This document shows, piece by piece, positions 45,735 to 54,124 of a stretch of DNA of 54,124 bases. The notes beneath the pieces are model-generated. The model did not search any database and was not told the origin of the DNA. It was given only the letters and a program-made list of their open reading frames with translations. This DNA is from an uncultured Bacteroidota bacterium (GTDB lineage Bacteria; Bacteroidota; Bacteroidia; Flavobacteriales; Flavobacteriaceae). The stretch lies in NCBI GenBank assembly GCA_902619855.1, contig CACNGE010000007.1:1-54124 (forward strand), read 5' to 3'. A program made the position numbers and the translations under genes. Position 1 is the first letter of the stretch, and each line of letters begins with the position of its first letter.

Positions 45735-47270
45735 ATGGCCAGGAAAACCCTGTTTATTGCTTTCGTCGTTTCTCTTGGCGGCTTTCTATTTGGCTTTGAT
45801 GCAGGAATCATTTCAGGAGTCATGTCATATGCTGGCCCTCAGTTTGATCTCAATGACGCTCAGACTGGATGGGTTGTTAGCTCACCTTCATTTGCTGCCA
45901 TGATAGCTATGTTAGTGGCAGGTCGTTTGAGTGACCGAATTGGACGAAAAAAAATTTTATTAGCTGTTGCTTTTTTCTATGCGCTTTCTGCAATCACCTC
46001 TGCCTATGCTATTTCGTATGAAACCTTATATCTCTCTCGTATGGTTGGGGGATTAGCTTTTGGTGCAGCACTCATTTTAGCACCAACCTATATTGCCGAG
46101 ATATCAACCGCAGAAAATAGAGGGAAACTCGTTTCTATTCAGCAACTCAATATCGTTTTGGGGTTTTTTGCAGCTTTCTTGAGCAACTACTATTTCAACC
46201 AATATAATGTTTTGGGAAGTCAACTTTTATCAGATGAAAATGTTTGGCGATGGATGTTGGGTGTTGAGTTTTTTCCTGCTATTCTTTATTTTGGGCTATT
46301 ATTTTTTGTTCCAAAAAGTCCACGTTGGCTTTATACAAGAAATTATATTGATCAGGCCAAGCAAGTATTGGAGCGTATTCATGGGTCAGAGCAAGCTGAA
46401 GTCGAAATCGAATCGATAGAAAAAAATTTAGAAGAAAGTGAGACCTCAAAATCAGTTTCTGTTCGTGATCTTTTTGCGCCAGCTTTACGATTCATAATGA
46501 TTGTGGGAATCACGTTAGGTATTCTTCAGCAAGTAACGGGAATCAATGCCATTTATTTTTATGCCACGTCTATATTTAAACAAACGGGCATCGGAACGGA
46601 TGCTGCTTTTTCCTCGGGTGTATTGTTGAGCTTTACCACAGTTGTGTTTACACTTCTCGCCATCTATTTGATTGACCTTATGGGAAGGCGCCCACTTCTA
46701 TTGGTCGGGATGTCTGGAATTGCAGTGAGCTTGCTATTGTGTGCATTCAGCTTTAGTCAAGCAACTTATGAGCTATCAGCTACAGAAATCAATTCCTTTG
46801 AAAACATTGACACCTACAAGTTAGCGGAATTTCAAGATATCAACTATGACAGTGATGTTACTTTCAAGAATGACATCAAAGCCGCTATCGGAAACCAAGT
46901 CTATGCGCTCAATGAAGGGGCGATTTTGGAAGCTGCGATTGATATGAATGCAACCCTAGTTCTGATAGGAATTCTTGGGTTTATTGCCTGCTTTGCGTTT
47001 TCACTTGGCCCAGTGATGTGGGTTATGCTTTCCGAAATTTTTCCAAATCGCTATCGCGGTTTAGCTATTGGGGTGATTGGCTTTATCAACTCTTTTTCCA
47101 GTTGGTTGATTCAACAAATTTTCCCTTGGGAAATTTCAAATTTAGGAAGCGCATTGACTTTCTTTATCTATGGGCTAATTGCTACAGTAGGGGTATTGTT
47201 GTTTATCAAAATCCTTCCTGAAACAAAAGGAAAGTCACTTGAAGAAATTGAAACTGAATTGATAAAATAA
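45735..47270 (+). CDS. MFS sugar porter (inner-membrane sugar:H+ symporter)
   Basis: From the ATG at 45735 the product is 511 residues with 12 predicted helices. Sugar-porter signatures are seen: GGFLFGFDAGIISG at the first helix, GRLSDRIGRKK between helices 2 and 3, PTYIAEISTAENRGKLVS after helix 4, PKSPRWLYT before helix 7, QQVTGINAIYFYA in helix 7 and LPETKGKSLEEIE at the C-terminus. It most likely imports glucose or short laminari-oligosaccharides across the inner membrane. An unusual stretch of about 70 residues (about 350-420) lies between helices 9 and 10 on the periplasmic side. A TTG at 45732 gives a frame one codon longer, but the ATG is preferred. Confidence 0.92.
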   Translation: MARKTLFIAFVVSLGGFLFGFDAGIISGVMSYAGPQFDLNDAQTGWVVSSPSFAAMIAMLVAGRLSDRIGRKKILLAVAFFYALSAITSAYAISYETLYLSRMVGGLAFGAALILAPTYIAEISTAENRGKLVSIQQLNIVLGFFAAFLSNYYFNQYNVLGSQLLSDENVWRWMLGVEFFPAILYFGLLFFVPKSPRWLYTRNYIDQAKQVLERIHGSEQAEVEIESIEKNLEESETSKSVSVRDLFAPALRFIMIVGITLGILQQVTGINAIYFYATSIFKQTGIGTDAAFSSGVLLSFTTVVFTLLAIYLIDLMGRRPLLLVGMSGIAVSLLLCAFSFSQATYELSATEINSFENIDTYKLAEFQDINYDSDVTFKNDIKAAIGNQVYALNEGAILEAAIDMNATLVLIGILGFIACFAFSLGPVMWVMLSEIFPNRYRGLAIGVIGFINSFSSWLIQQIFPWEISNLGSALTFFIYGLIATVGVLLFIKILPETKGKSLEEIETELIK

Positions 47271-47303
47271 CTAAAGATCAAAAAATAATAACGTATAGTA
47301 TAC

Positions 47304-50300
47304 ATGTACATCGGACAAAATTTAAGACAGACAAATCCACTTGAACCCGAAGGCGAACTGATTCAAATCAAAGAAAAGTGGTTTTACAAAATTAGAAATG
47401 TTGATAATATGCCCCCCTTTTTTATGAGCGTCGTGAGTGACGCTAATCATTGGATGTTTATTGGCAGCAATGGTGGTCTTTCGGCAGGAAGAAAAGATTG
47501 TAATCTGGCATTGTTCCCATACTACACAGTTGATAAAATTTTAGAGACATCGGAATCCACAGGAAGTAAAACCATTTTACAAGTTGAAAAAAACGGAAAA
47601 TCATTTTTGTGGGAGCCCTTTTCAGTACTCACAGATTCGCTTTATCAAACAGAAACAAACTTGTACAAAAGCGAATATGGAAACACTATTATCTTTGAGC
47701 AAATCAATCATGACTTAGAGCTTTCATTTAAATACCAATGGAGTTCGAGCAACCGATATGGATTTGTTCGACATACAACTTTGAACAATCTCTCCAAAAC
47801 CAAAAAAGTTGTTCATGTCTTGGATGGCATTCAAAATCTAATTCCCTATGGGGTTGAAGCTGACTTACAAAACAGCAAAAGCAATCTTGTTGATGCCTAT
47901 AAGAAAAGTGAATTGGAAAAAGAATTTGCCTTGGGTATCTATGCTCTAAGCGCCATCATCGTTGATCGCGCCGAGCCTAGTGAGGCACTCAAAGCAACCA
48001 CAGTTTGGTCATCAGGTCTGAGCAACCCAACCTATTTATTGTCGTCTTTCCAACTCGAGGCTTTTCGACGTGGACAAAAGCTTTCAGAAGAGTATGAAAA
48101 CAAAGGAGAAAAAGGAGCATATTTCTTGGTTGATACCATCACTTTAGAAGCCTTTCAAAACAAGGAATGGTATATTATAGCAGATGTAAATCAATCTATG
48201 GTTGGCATTCGATCGTTGATTAAAGACATGGCCAAGGGCGACATTATTGATCATGTGAACAAAGACATTCAGCAGGGAACAGAGCACTTGATACAGCTTT
48301 GCGCAGCAGCAGATGCAATGCAGCTCACCAATGACAAAAAAACTATCATGCGCCACTATTCCAATACCATGTTTAATATCATGCGTGGAGGAATTTTTGA
48401 TGCCAATTATCAAATCGAAAAAGCAGATTTTCTACCCTATCTTCAACAAGCAAACAAGGTGGAGTTTGAAAAATATCAAGATAAGCTCAACCAATGGGAT
48501 GAGCTGTTTTCACTCGAGCAATTGGCAGCCAATATTAGCTCAATCCCCTCAGTTCCTATCAAACGATTAGCGACAGAATACTTGCCACTCCAATTCAGTC
48601 GCAGACATGGCGATCCAAGCCGTCCGTGGAACTGGTTTTCGATCAATACCCAAAACGAAAATGATGGATCAAAAATTTTAGATTATCAAGGCAACTGGCG
48701 TGATATTTTCCAAAACTGGGAAGCACTTGCACATGCCTACCCATCCTTTATTGAAGGGATGATTTTTAGATTTCTCAATGCGTCAACCTTTGATGGATAT
48801 AACCCCTATCGTGTGACCAAAGATGGCTTTGATTGGGAGATTATCGAGGCCCATGATCCCTGGTCTTATATTGGCTATTGGGGCGATCACCAAATTATTT
48901 ATCTTCTCAAGTTTTTAGAATTTATTCAAAAACATTACCCTGGTAAGCTCAAGGACAGTTTGACAGAAAATCACTTTGTTTATGCTCATGTTCCTTACAT
49001 CATCAAATCTTATCAAGACATCGTTAATGATCCAAAGGATACGATTGTTTTTGATGAAGAGTTGCACAATCAAATCAACGGACAAAAAGAGGATTTGGGT
49101 GCTGATGGGGCATTACTCAAAACACCAAAGGGTGATGTATATCACGTCAATATGCTTGAAAAACTTTTGGCAACTGTTCTTGCAAAAATGTCAAACTTTG
49201 TTCCTGAGGCAGGCATTTGGCTAAACACCCAGCGACCAGAGTGGAATGACGCAAACAATGCATTAGTAGGTAATGGAACGTCGATGGTGACCCTGTATTA
49301 TATGCGTCGTTTCTTTACGTTTTTCGACAACCTTATCGATAGTGTTGATTTTAGCTCTTCTTCCATTTCAGAGGAATTATATGATTTTTTCAAAGAAATT
49401 TCCACCCAACTCACAAAACACGAAAGTTTACTCACTAACCAGATTGGTAATCAAGATCGTCAGTCGTTTGTGGATGCAGTTGGACAAGCTGGAAGTAATT
49501 ATCGAAATCAGATTTACAACAATGGGTTTTCTTCAAAAACATCGGATATCAGTACAGCCGATCTCAATTCTTTTATAAGCACCAGTCTGGCTTATATTGA
49601 CCACTCAATTGAAGCAAACAAACGAGCAGATGGACTGTATCATGCCTACAATCTCATCACATTTGAAGCGCAAGGAGGGGTATCGATATCCTATCTCGAT
49701 GAAATGCTCGAAGGACAAGTTGCAGTGCTGAGTTCTGGTTATTTGAGTCCTACGCAAGCAGACCAGGTACTCAATCAAATGCGTAAAAGCAAACTTTACA
49801 GAGAAGATCAAAACAGTTATATTTTATATCCTAACAAGGACTTACCTCGCTTTTTTGAGAAAAATAATATACCTGCAGCAGCTGTTGAAAGCTTTCCACT
49901 TTTGCAAGCACTTATCGATGATGACAACAAGCAAGTGATTCAAAAAGATTGCGATGGGGTGTATCATTTCAATGGAAATTTTAGAAATGTTTACAGCCTA
50001 CAAGCTTCAATTTCTGAATTACCAGCTAATTATGATCAATTGGTTTCAGAAAAAGATCATTTATTTCACCTCTTTGAGGATTTGTTTGATCACAAATCAT
50101 TTACGGGTCGATCAGGAACGTTTTTTGGTTTTGAAGGTTTAGGATCCATTTACTGGCACATGGTATCCAAGTTGGCATTGGCTGTGCAAGAGGTCCTTTG
50201 GGAATCGATTCACAAACAGTCTGATCCTGATGTTATTGCCTCCCTTGAAAAACATTATTACGAAGTTGTTGACGGAATTGGCGCTCACAAAACACCAAAA

Positions 50301-50738
50301 GCATATGGAGCTTTCCCAACAGACCCATACTCTCATACCCCTGCTGGTCGAGGCGCACAACAACCCGGAATGACAGGTCAGGTCAAAGAAGACATTTTGT
50401 GTCGTTGGGGAGAGTTTGGGGTGTATGCACAAGACGGAAAACTCTTTTTTAACCCGACAATTGTTCGAACTGAGGAGTATTTAGAAGAGCAAAAGGAATT
50501 TGAATTCTACGATGTAGAAAACAAAAAGCAAACGCTGACCATTCCAAAGAACGCACTCTGTTTTACTTACTGCCAAGTACCGATTGTTTACCACAACCAA
50601 TCCAACGCCACTGGAATTGAACTTGTTCTCTCCAATGGGGAACAGAAGGGGATTGACCAACATCACCTCGACGCGGATGATGCAGCCAATCTCTTTAGTC
50701 GAAATGGAAAAATCTCTCAAATCAACATTTATATCTGA
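47304..50738 (+). CDS. Probable beta-1,3-glucan phosphorylase (GH149-type; GH94/GH161 related)
   Basis: The 1144-residue protein has no signal peptide, so it is cytosolic. It is of the large inverting-phosphorylase clan: an N-terminal beta-sandwich (about 1-320), an (alpha/alpha)6 barrel (about 420-950) with GNWRDIFQNWEAL carrying the likely catalytic Asp, HDPWSYIGYWGDHQ and RPEWNDANNALVGNG, and a C-terminal beta region. Such enzymes split laminari-oligosaccharides with phosphate to glucose-1-phosphate. GH149 members are long and occur beside GH16, GH17, GH30 and GH81 genes, which fits here; GH161 is the main alternative. Family choice rests on length and context, not alignment. It overlaps the GH17 gene by 1 base. 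Confidence 0.75.
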   Translation: MYIGQNLRQTNPLEPEGELIQIKEKWFYKIRNVDNMPPFFMSVVSDANHWMFIGSNGGLSAGRKDCNLALFPYYTVDKILETSESTGSKTILQVEKNGKSFLWEPFSVLTDSLYQTETNLYKSEYGNTIIFEQINHDLELSFKYQWSSSNRYGFVRHTTLNNLSKTKKVVHVLDGIQNLIPYGVEADLQNSKSNLVDAYKKSELEKEFALGIYALSAIIVDRAEPSEALKATTVWSSGLSNPTYLLSSFQLEAFRRGQKLSEEYENKGEKGAYFLVDTITLEAFQNKEWYIIADVNQSMVGIRSLIKDMAKGDIIDHVNKDIQQGTEHLIQLCAAADAMQLTNDKKTIMRHYSNTMFNIMRGGIFDANYQIEKADFLPYLQQANKVEFEKYQDKLNQWDELFSLEQLAANISSIPSVPIKRLATEYLPLQFSRRHGDPSRPWNWFSINTQNENDGSKILDYQGNWRDIFQNWEALAHAYPSFIEGMIFRFLNASTFDGYNPYRVTKDGFDWEIIEAHDPWSYIGYWGDHQIIYLLKFLEFIQKHYPGKLKDSLTENHFVYAHVPYIIKSYQDIVNDPKDTIVFDEELHNQINGQKEDLGADGALLKTPKGDVYHVNMLEKLLATVLAKMSNFVPEAGIWLNTQRPEWNDANNALVGNGTSMVTLYYMRRFFTFFDNLIDSVDFSSSSISEELYDFFKEISTQLTKHESLLTNQIGNQDRQSFVDAVGQAGSNYRNQIYNNGFSSKTSDISTADLNSFISTSLAYIDHSIEANKRADGLYHAYNLITFEAQGGVSISYLDEMLEGQVAVLSSGYLSPTQADQVLNQMRKSKLYREDQNSYILYPNKDLPRFFEKNNIPAAAVESFPLLQALIDDDNKQVIQKDCDGVYHFNGNFRNVYSLQASISELPANYDQLVSEKDHLFHLFEDLFDHKSFTGRSGTFFGFEGLGSIYWHMVSKLALAVQEVLWESIHKQSDPDVIASLEKHYYEVVDGIGAHKTPKAYGAFPTDPYSHTPAGRGAQQPGMTGQVKEDILCRWGEFGVYAQDGKLFFNPTIVRTEEYLEEQKEFEFYDVENKKQTLTIPKNALCFTYCQVPIVYHNQSNATGIELVLSNGEQKGIDQHHLDADDAANLFSRNGKISQINIYI

Positions 50739-52000
50739 TGAATCAATTTCAAACAATTCAACGAATCGTGTTACTGATGACTGGTGTTTCTCTACTTTGG
50801 ACGAGCTGCTCTCCTTTACCACAAGGTCCAACGGCAGCAGATATCCTTGGAAACCCAAACTATCAAGCGATTTCCTACGGGGGCTACCGTACAATATCTC
50901 GTGATACCGTACCGAGTGTTGACCAAATCAAGGATGATATGCTAATCTTATCTGCGATAGATGTCAAAATACTGCGTACCTATAATACAGAGCTGTCAGA
51001 ATTGCCAAATCTACTGCAAGCGATTTCAGAGCTGAAACAAGAGGACTCATCATTTGAGATGTATGTCATGGTTGGTGCTTGGATCAACTGTAAAGATGCT
51101 TGGACAGACCACCCAGATCACACCCAAGAGGATGAATCATACAATGAAGCTGAAGTACAACGTGCGGTTCAGTATGCTAAACAATACCCTGATATCATTA
51201 AAATGATTGCGATTGGAAACGAAGCCATGGTTCATTGGGCGACAAGCTATTTTGTGCCACCCTCGGTGATTTTAAAGTGGGTCAATTATCTACAAGAACT
51301 CAAAAGCAAAGGAGATCTTCCCAGCGACTTGTGGATTACAAGCTCCGATGATTTTGCTGCATGGGGAGGTGCTTCTAACAATTATCACACAGAGGATTTG
51401 AATCGTTTAATCGCTGCAGTCGATTTTATTTCAATGCATACGTATCCCTTTCACAATTCTCATTACAGCCCCGATTATTGGTACATCCGAGATCCGAGTT
51501 TGAGTAAAATCGAGCAAATTGACGCATCGATGCAACGTGCAGGTGAGTTTGCAATTGGCCAATACAAAGATGTAAGGCAGTATATATTGAGTTTGGGAAT
51601 CGACAAACCAATTCATATTGGAGAGACTGGATGGGCAACTACCTCAAACGGGTTTTATGGAGCAGAGGGTTCACAAGCAGCCGACGAGTATAAAGCAAAA
51701 AAGTATTATGATTATATGCGAAAATGGTCGAATGAAAACGGTGTTAGCTGCTTTTATTTCGAAGCTTTCGATGAGCCATGGAAAGATGCTGAAAACCCGA
51801 TGGGATCTGAAAATCATTTTGGGTTGTTTACTGTTGACGGAAAAGCAAAGTATTCCTTGTGGAGCTCAGTTGATAAAGGAAATTTTTCTGGATTGATACG
51901 AAATGGAAACACGATTGAAAAAACTTTCAATGGGAATGAAAACAAGCTGTTAGCTTCAATCTTACCCCCAATAGCTCCTAAAAAGGATATAAACAAATAG
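50738..52000 (+). CDS. GH17 beta-1,3-glucanase lipoprotein
   Basis: The 420-residue product has a lipoprotein signal (LLWTSCS, Cys24) and a GH17 TIM barrel starting with ISYGGYRT (45-52) and ILRTYN (78-83). The catalytic acid is Glu162 in IAIGNEAMV and the nucleophile Glu296 in IHIGETGWAT. Marine GH17 enzymes of laminarin loci cut unbranched beta-1,3 oligosaccharides, endo- or exo-acting. As a lipoprotein in the SusCD operon it is likely periplasmic, though the outer surface cannot be excluded. Translation is coupled to the phosphorylase gene through the 1-base overlap (TGATG). Confidence 0.9.
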   Translation: MNQFQTIQRIVLLMTGVSLLWTSCSPLPQGPTAADILGNPNYQAISYGGYRTISRDTVPSVDQIKDDMLILSAIDVKILRTYNTELSELPNLLQAISELKQEDSSFEMYVMVGAWINCKDAWTDHPDHTQEDESYNEAEVQRAVQYAKQYPDIIKMIAIGNEAMVHWATSYFVPPSVILKWVNYLQELKSKGDLPSDLWITSSDDFAAWGGASNNYHTEDLNRLIAAVDFISMHTYPFHNSHYSPDYWYIRDPSLSKIEQIDASMQRAGEFAIGQYKDVRQYILSLGIDKPIHIGETGWATTSNGFYGAEGSQAADEYKAKKYYDYMRKWSNENGVSCFYFEAFDEPWKDAENPMGSENHFGLFTVDGKAKYSLWSSVDKGNFSGLIRNGNTIEKTFNGNENKLLASILPPIAPKKDINK

Positions 52001-52003
52001 ATT

Positions 52004-53485
52004 ATGTATTATAAAACTCTTTTTTTAATGATTCTTTTTACAGTGATATCTTGTAATTCAACAAACCCGGAGGTGCAAGTTTATGAAACCTCAGAAAGCG
52101 GCAATCAATTAAGCTTACAAACATCATTTGAACATGATTCAGAGGCATCAACAATAGTGATTAATTCAAAAAAAGAACTTCAAACTATAACAGGCTTTGG
52201 CGGAGCCTTTACTGAATCTTCAGCTTATTTGCTGAACAAGATGAGTGAAGAAAAACGCAATGAAATTTTAGCAGCTTATTTTGCAAAAGATGGCGCGCGT
52301 TATTCCCTTACGCGAACGCACATGAACTCATGTGACTTTTCATTAAATAATTACACCTATACGCCTGTGGCAGGAGATAAAAATTTGGATCACTTCTCGA
52401 TAGATGAGGATAAGGACGATATTATTCCCATGATAAAGGATGCGATGGCGATATCAGAGGATGGGTTTAAACTTTTTTCTTCTCCTTGGACTGCATCTCC
52501 ATGGATGAAAGACAACAATAGTTGGGTTGGTGGAAAACTACTGCCAGAGTATTACGACATTTGGGCTTTGTTCTTTTCAAAATATGTTGATGCCTACAAG
52601 GCAGAAGGAATTGACATTTGGGGATTTACAGTTGAAAATGAACCGCATGGAAATGGTGAGAATTGGGAAAGCATGCATTATTCACCTGAAGAAATGACGC
52701 ACTTCGTTCAAAACTTTTTGGGTCCAAAGCTTGAAGCTGACGGTAAAGGCCACCTTAAAATTTTAGGTTATGACCAAAACCGTGAGGGAATACGTGAGTG
52801 GGTAGATGTCATGTACAAAGACGAAGCTTCAAGTAGGTATTACGACGGAACAGCAATTCATTGGTACGAAAGCACTTATGACTATTTCCCAGAGGAATTG
52901 CAGTACGCACACAAAAAGGCCCCAGAAAAATATCTCATTCAAACAGAAGCTTGTGTAGACTCCGAAGTGCCTGTTTGGAAAGACGATAAATGGTATTGGA
53001 AAAAAGAAGCCACGGATTGGGGATATGACTGGAGAGAGGAAGAGAAAAAATATTTACATCCCAAATACGCTCCTGCCAATAGATATGCTCGAGATATTAT
53101 TGGATGCCTAAACAATTGGGTCGATGGTTGGGTAGATTGGAATATGGTTTTAGACACCAAAGGAGGACCGAATTGGGCAAATAACTGGTGTATTGCCCCT
53201 GTAATTGTAGACCCAGTAAAGGACGAGGTTTACTACACACCTCTATACTATATCATGGCTCATTTTAGCAAGTTTATTCGACCAGAGGCGAAAGTAATTG
53301 ATGCCAAAAAATCAGATGAGGAACTTATGGTAACTGCTGCCAAAAATCCAGATGGAAGCATAGCAGTTGTTGTATTTAATGAAGGGACCACGCTTAAAAA
53401 TTTCAAATTAACTCATGATGGTTTTACCAAAAATATAAGCATCAGCCCGCAAGCAATACAAACCATAATGATTTACAACAACTAA
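52004..53485 (+). CDS. GH30 glucosidase lipoprotein (probable beta-1,6 debranching)
   Basis: The 493-residue product has a lipoprotein signal (VISCNS, Cys17) and a GH30 barrel: GFGGAFTESSAYLL (64-77), the acid/base Glu213 in TVENEPHG and the nucleophile Glu315 in IQTEACVD. A beta-sandwich at the C-terminus completes the fold. GH30 subfamily 1-like enzymes of marine laminarin loci remove beta-1,6-linked glucose side chains, which makes the main chain accessible to GH17. Subfamily and specificity are inferred from context. It follows the GH17 gene by 3 bases. Confidence 0.9.
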   Translation: MYYKTLFLMILFTVISCNSTNPEVQVYETSESGNQLSLQTSFEHDSEASTIVINSKKELQTITGFGGAFTESSAYLLNKMSEEKRNEILAAYFAKDGARYSLTRTHMNSCDFSLNNYTYTPVAGDKNLDHFSIDEDKDDIIPMIKDAMAISEDGFKLFSSPWTASPWMKDNNSWVGGKLLPEYYDIWALFFSKYVDAYKAEGIDIWGFTVENEPHGNGENWESMHYSPEEMTHFVQNFLGPKLEADGKGHLKILGYDQNREGIREWVDVMYKDEASSRYYDGTAIHWYESTYDYFPEELQYAHKKAPEKYLIQTEACVDSEVPVWKDDKWYWKKEATDWGYDWREEEKKYLHPKYAPANRYARDIIGCLNNWVDGWVDWNMVLDTKGGPNWANNWCIAPVIVDPVKDEVYYTPLYYIMAHFSKFIRPEAKVIDAKKSDEELMVTAAKNPDGSIAVVVFNEGTTLKNFKLTHDGFTKNISISPQAIQTIMIYNN

Positions 53486-53495
53486 AACGAGTATC

Positions 53496-54124
53496 ATGGA
53501 CAACCCTTCCTTACAAAACAGAGTCCCATTAGGTCAAAAAATTGCTTTTGGCATCGGCATGTTTGCCAATCAAATGTTTCCTGCCATTCTTGGGATTTTT
53601 ATGGTTGTCTTAGTTGAAGATTTGGGTTTTCCAGCTTGGATGTGGTCTCTTGTATATTTTTTCCCCAGAATATTTGATGCTATTACCGATCCTATAATGG
53701 GTTTTATTTCTGATAATACCAAATCGAAATGGGGACGCCGGAAACAGTATGTTTTGGTAGGCGGTATTGTTATGGGAGTTGCCTACATTTTTATGTGGCA
53801 GCTATTTAAGGAGTATTCATTACAATTTAATTTTTGGTATTTCTTTATATGGTCCATTATTTTTTATTTAGGGCTTACTTTTTTCAGTGTACCCTATGTA
53901 GCTATGGGGTATGAAATGAGTGATGATTTTCACGAACGTACAAACATCATGGCTATCGCGCAATGGATTGGGCAATGGGCATGGGTGATTGCCCCGTGGT
54001 TTTGGGTCATAATGTATGACACCGAGTGGTTTCCTTCAGCAGATGAAGCAGCAAGAGAACTCGCAATATGGGTAGCAATCCCTTGTGTAATTTGCGCGAT
54101 TGTTCCAGCAATATTCATAAATAG
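53496..54124 (+). CDS. GPH-type MFS sugar transporter (truncated by window end)
   Basis: An ATG at 53496, 10 bases after the GH30 stop, opens a frame that stays open to the window edge (209 codons). Hydrophobic helices and IFDAITDPIMGFISDNTKSKWGRRKQY match the glycoside-pentoside-hexuronide (MelB-like) family, which uses Na+ or H+ coupling. It would be a second inner-membrane importer of this operon, probably for glucose or gluco-oligosaccharides. The C-terminal half is outside the window. Confidence 0.85.
   Translation, partial: MDNPSLQNRVPLGQKIAFGIGMFANQMFPAILGIFMVVLVEDLGFPAWMWSLVYFFPRIFDAITDPIMGFISDNTKSKWGRRKQYVLVGGIVMGVAYIFMWQLFKEYSLQFNFWYFFIWSIIFYLGLTFFSVPYVAMGYEMSDDFHERTNIMAIAQWIGQWAWVIAPWFWVIMYDTEWFPSADEAARELAIWVAIPCVICAIVPAIFIN

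Noticed and set aside
47304-50738. Reading this gene as a cellobiose phosphorylase (GH94)
   Set aside because: It is much longer than typical GH94 cellobiose phosphorylases and every neighbour acts on beta-1,3/1,6-glucan; GH149 fits better.

Overview
The window looks like chromosomal DNA of a marine member of the Flavobacteriaceae (Bacteroidota). The AT-rich composition, SusC/SusD pair, type IX secretion (T9SS) C-terminal sorting domains, propeller-type membrane regulators, TAnnTTTG promoter boxes and carotenoid genes with a CruF-type hydratase all point that way. No phage integrase, transposase or CRISPR array was seen.

Region 1 (1-10.9 kb) is mostly housekeeping and stress genes: a truncated unknown gene, a DUF2490 outer-membrane protein, catalase-peroxidase KatG, a persulfide dioxygenase/rhodanese fusion, a penicillin-acylase-type hydrolase and a Tat-exported Rieske-like lipoprotein. 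Region 2 (7.4-14.1 kb) is a carotenoid locus: crtI, a crtA-like monooxygenase, crtD and a cruF-like hydratase. A pirin, an HMA/MauE membrane protein and an FMN reductase lie among them. A decayed T9SS sorting-domain tail lies between crtD and cruF. A tRNA-Arg(CCT) gene followed by a terminator closes the region.

Region 3 (14.4-25.1 kb) is an accessory surface-protein locus. A divergently read membrane regulator (periplasmic propeller plus AraC-type HTH) faces a tight run of eight genes: two repeat lipoproteins, an OmpL47-repeat protein, a small T9SS protein, an outer-membrane barrel, a collagen-like protein with phage-fibre-like segments, and two tandem fibrinogen-like proteins. No function is known to me for this combination, and it is the best candidate here for an undescribed system.

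Region 4 (25.4-54.1 kb, running off the end) is a large laminarin (beta-1,3/1,6-glucan) utilisation locus. Secreted GH81, two GH16 enzymes and a T9SS-sorted binding protein act outside the cell. A propeller/LuxR-type membrane regulator precedes an operon of SusC, SusD, two surface lipoproteins, a sugar-porter MFS, a cytosolic beta-1,3-glucan phosphorylase-like enzyme (probably GH149), GH17, GH30 and a GPH-type transporter. The inferred flow is: surface cleavage, SusCD import, periplasmic trimming by GH17 and GH30, inner-membrane uptake, then phosphorolysis to glucose-1-phosphate. The SusD carries an unusual in-frame insertion of exactly 97 codons, bounded by a 10-bp direct repeat. Family names come from motif recognition by eye; no database search was possible.
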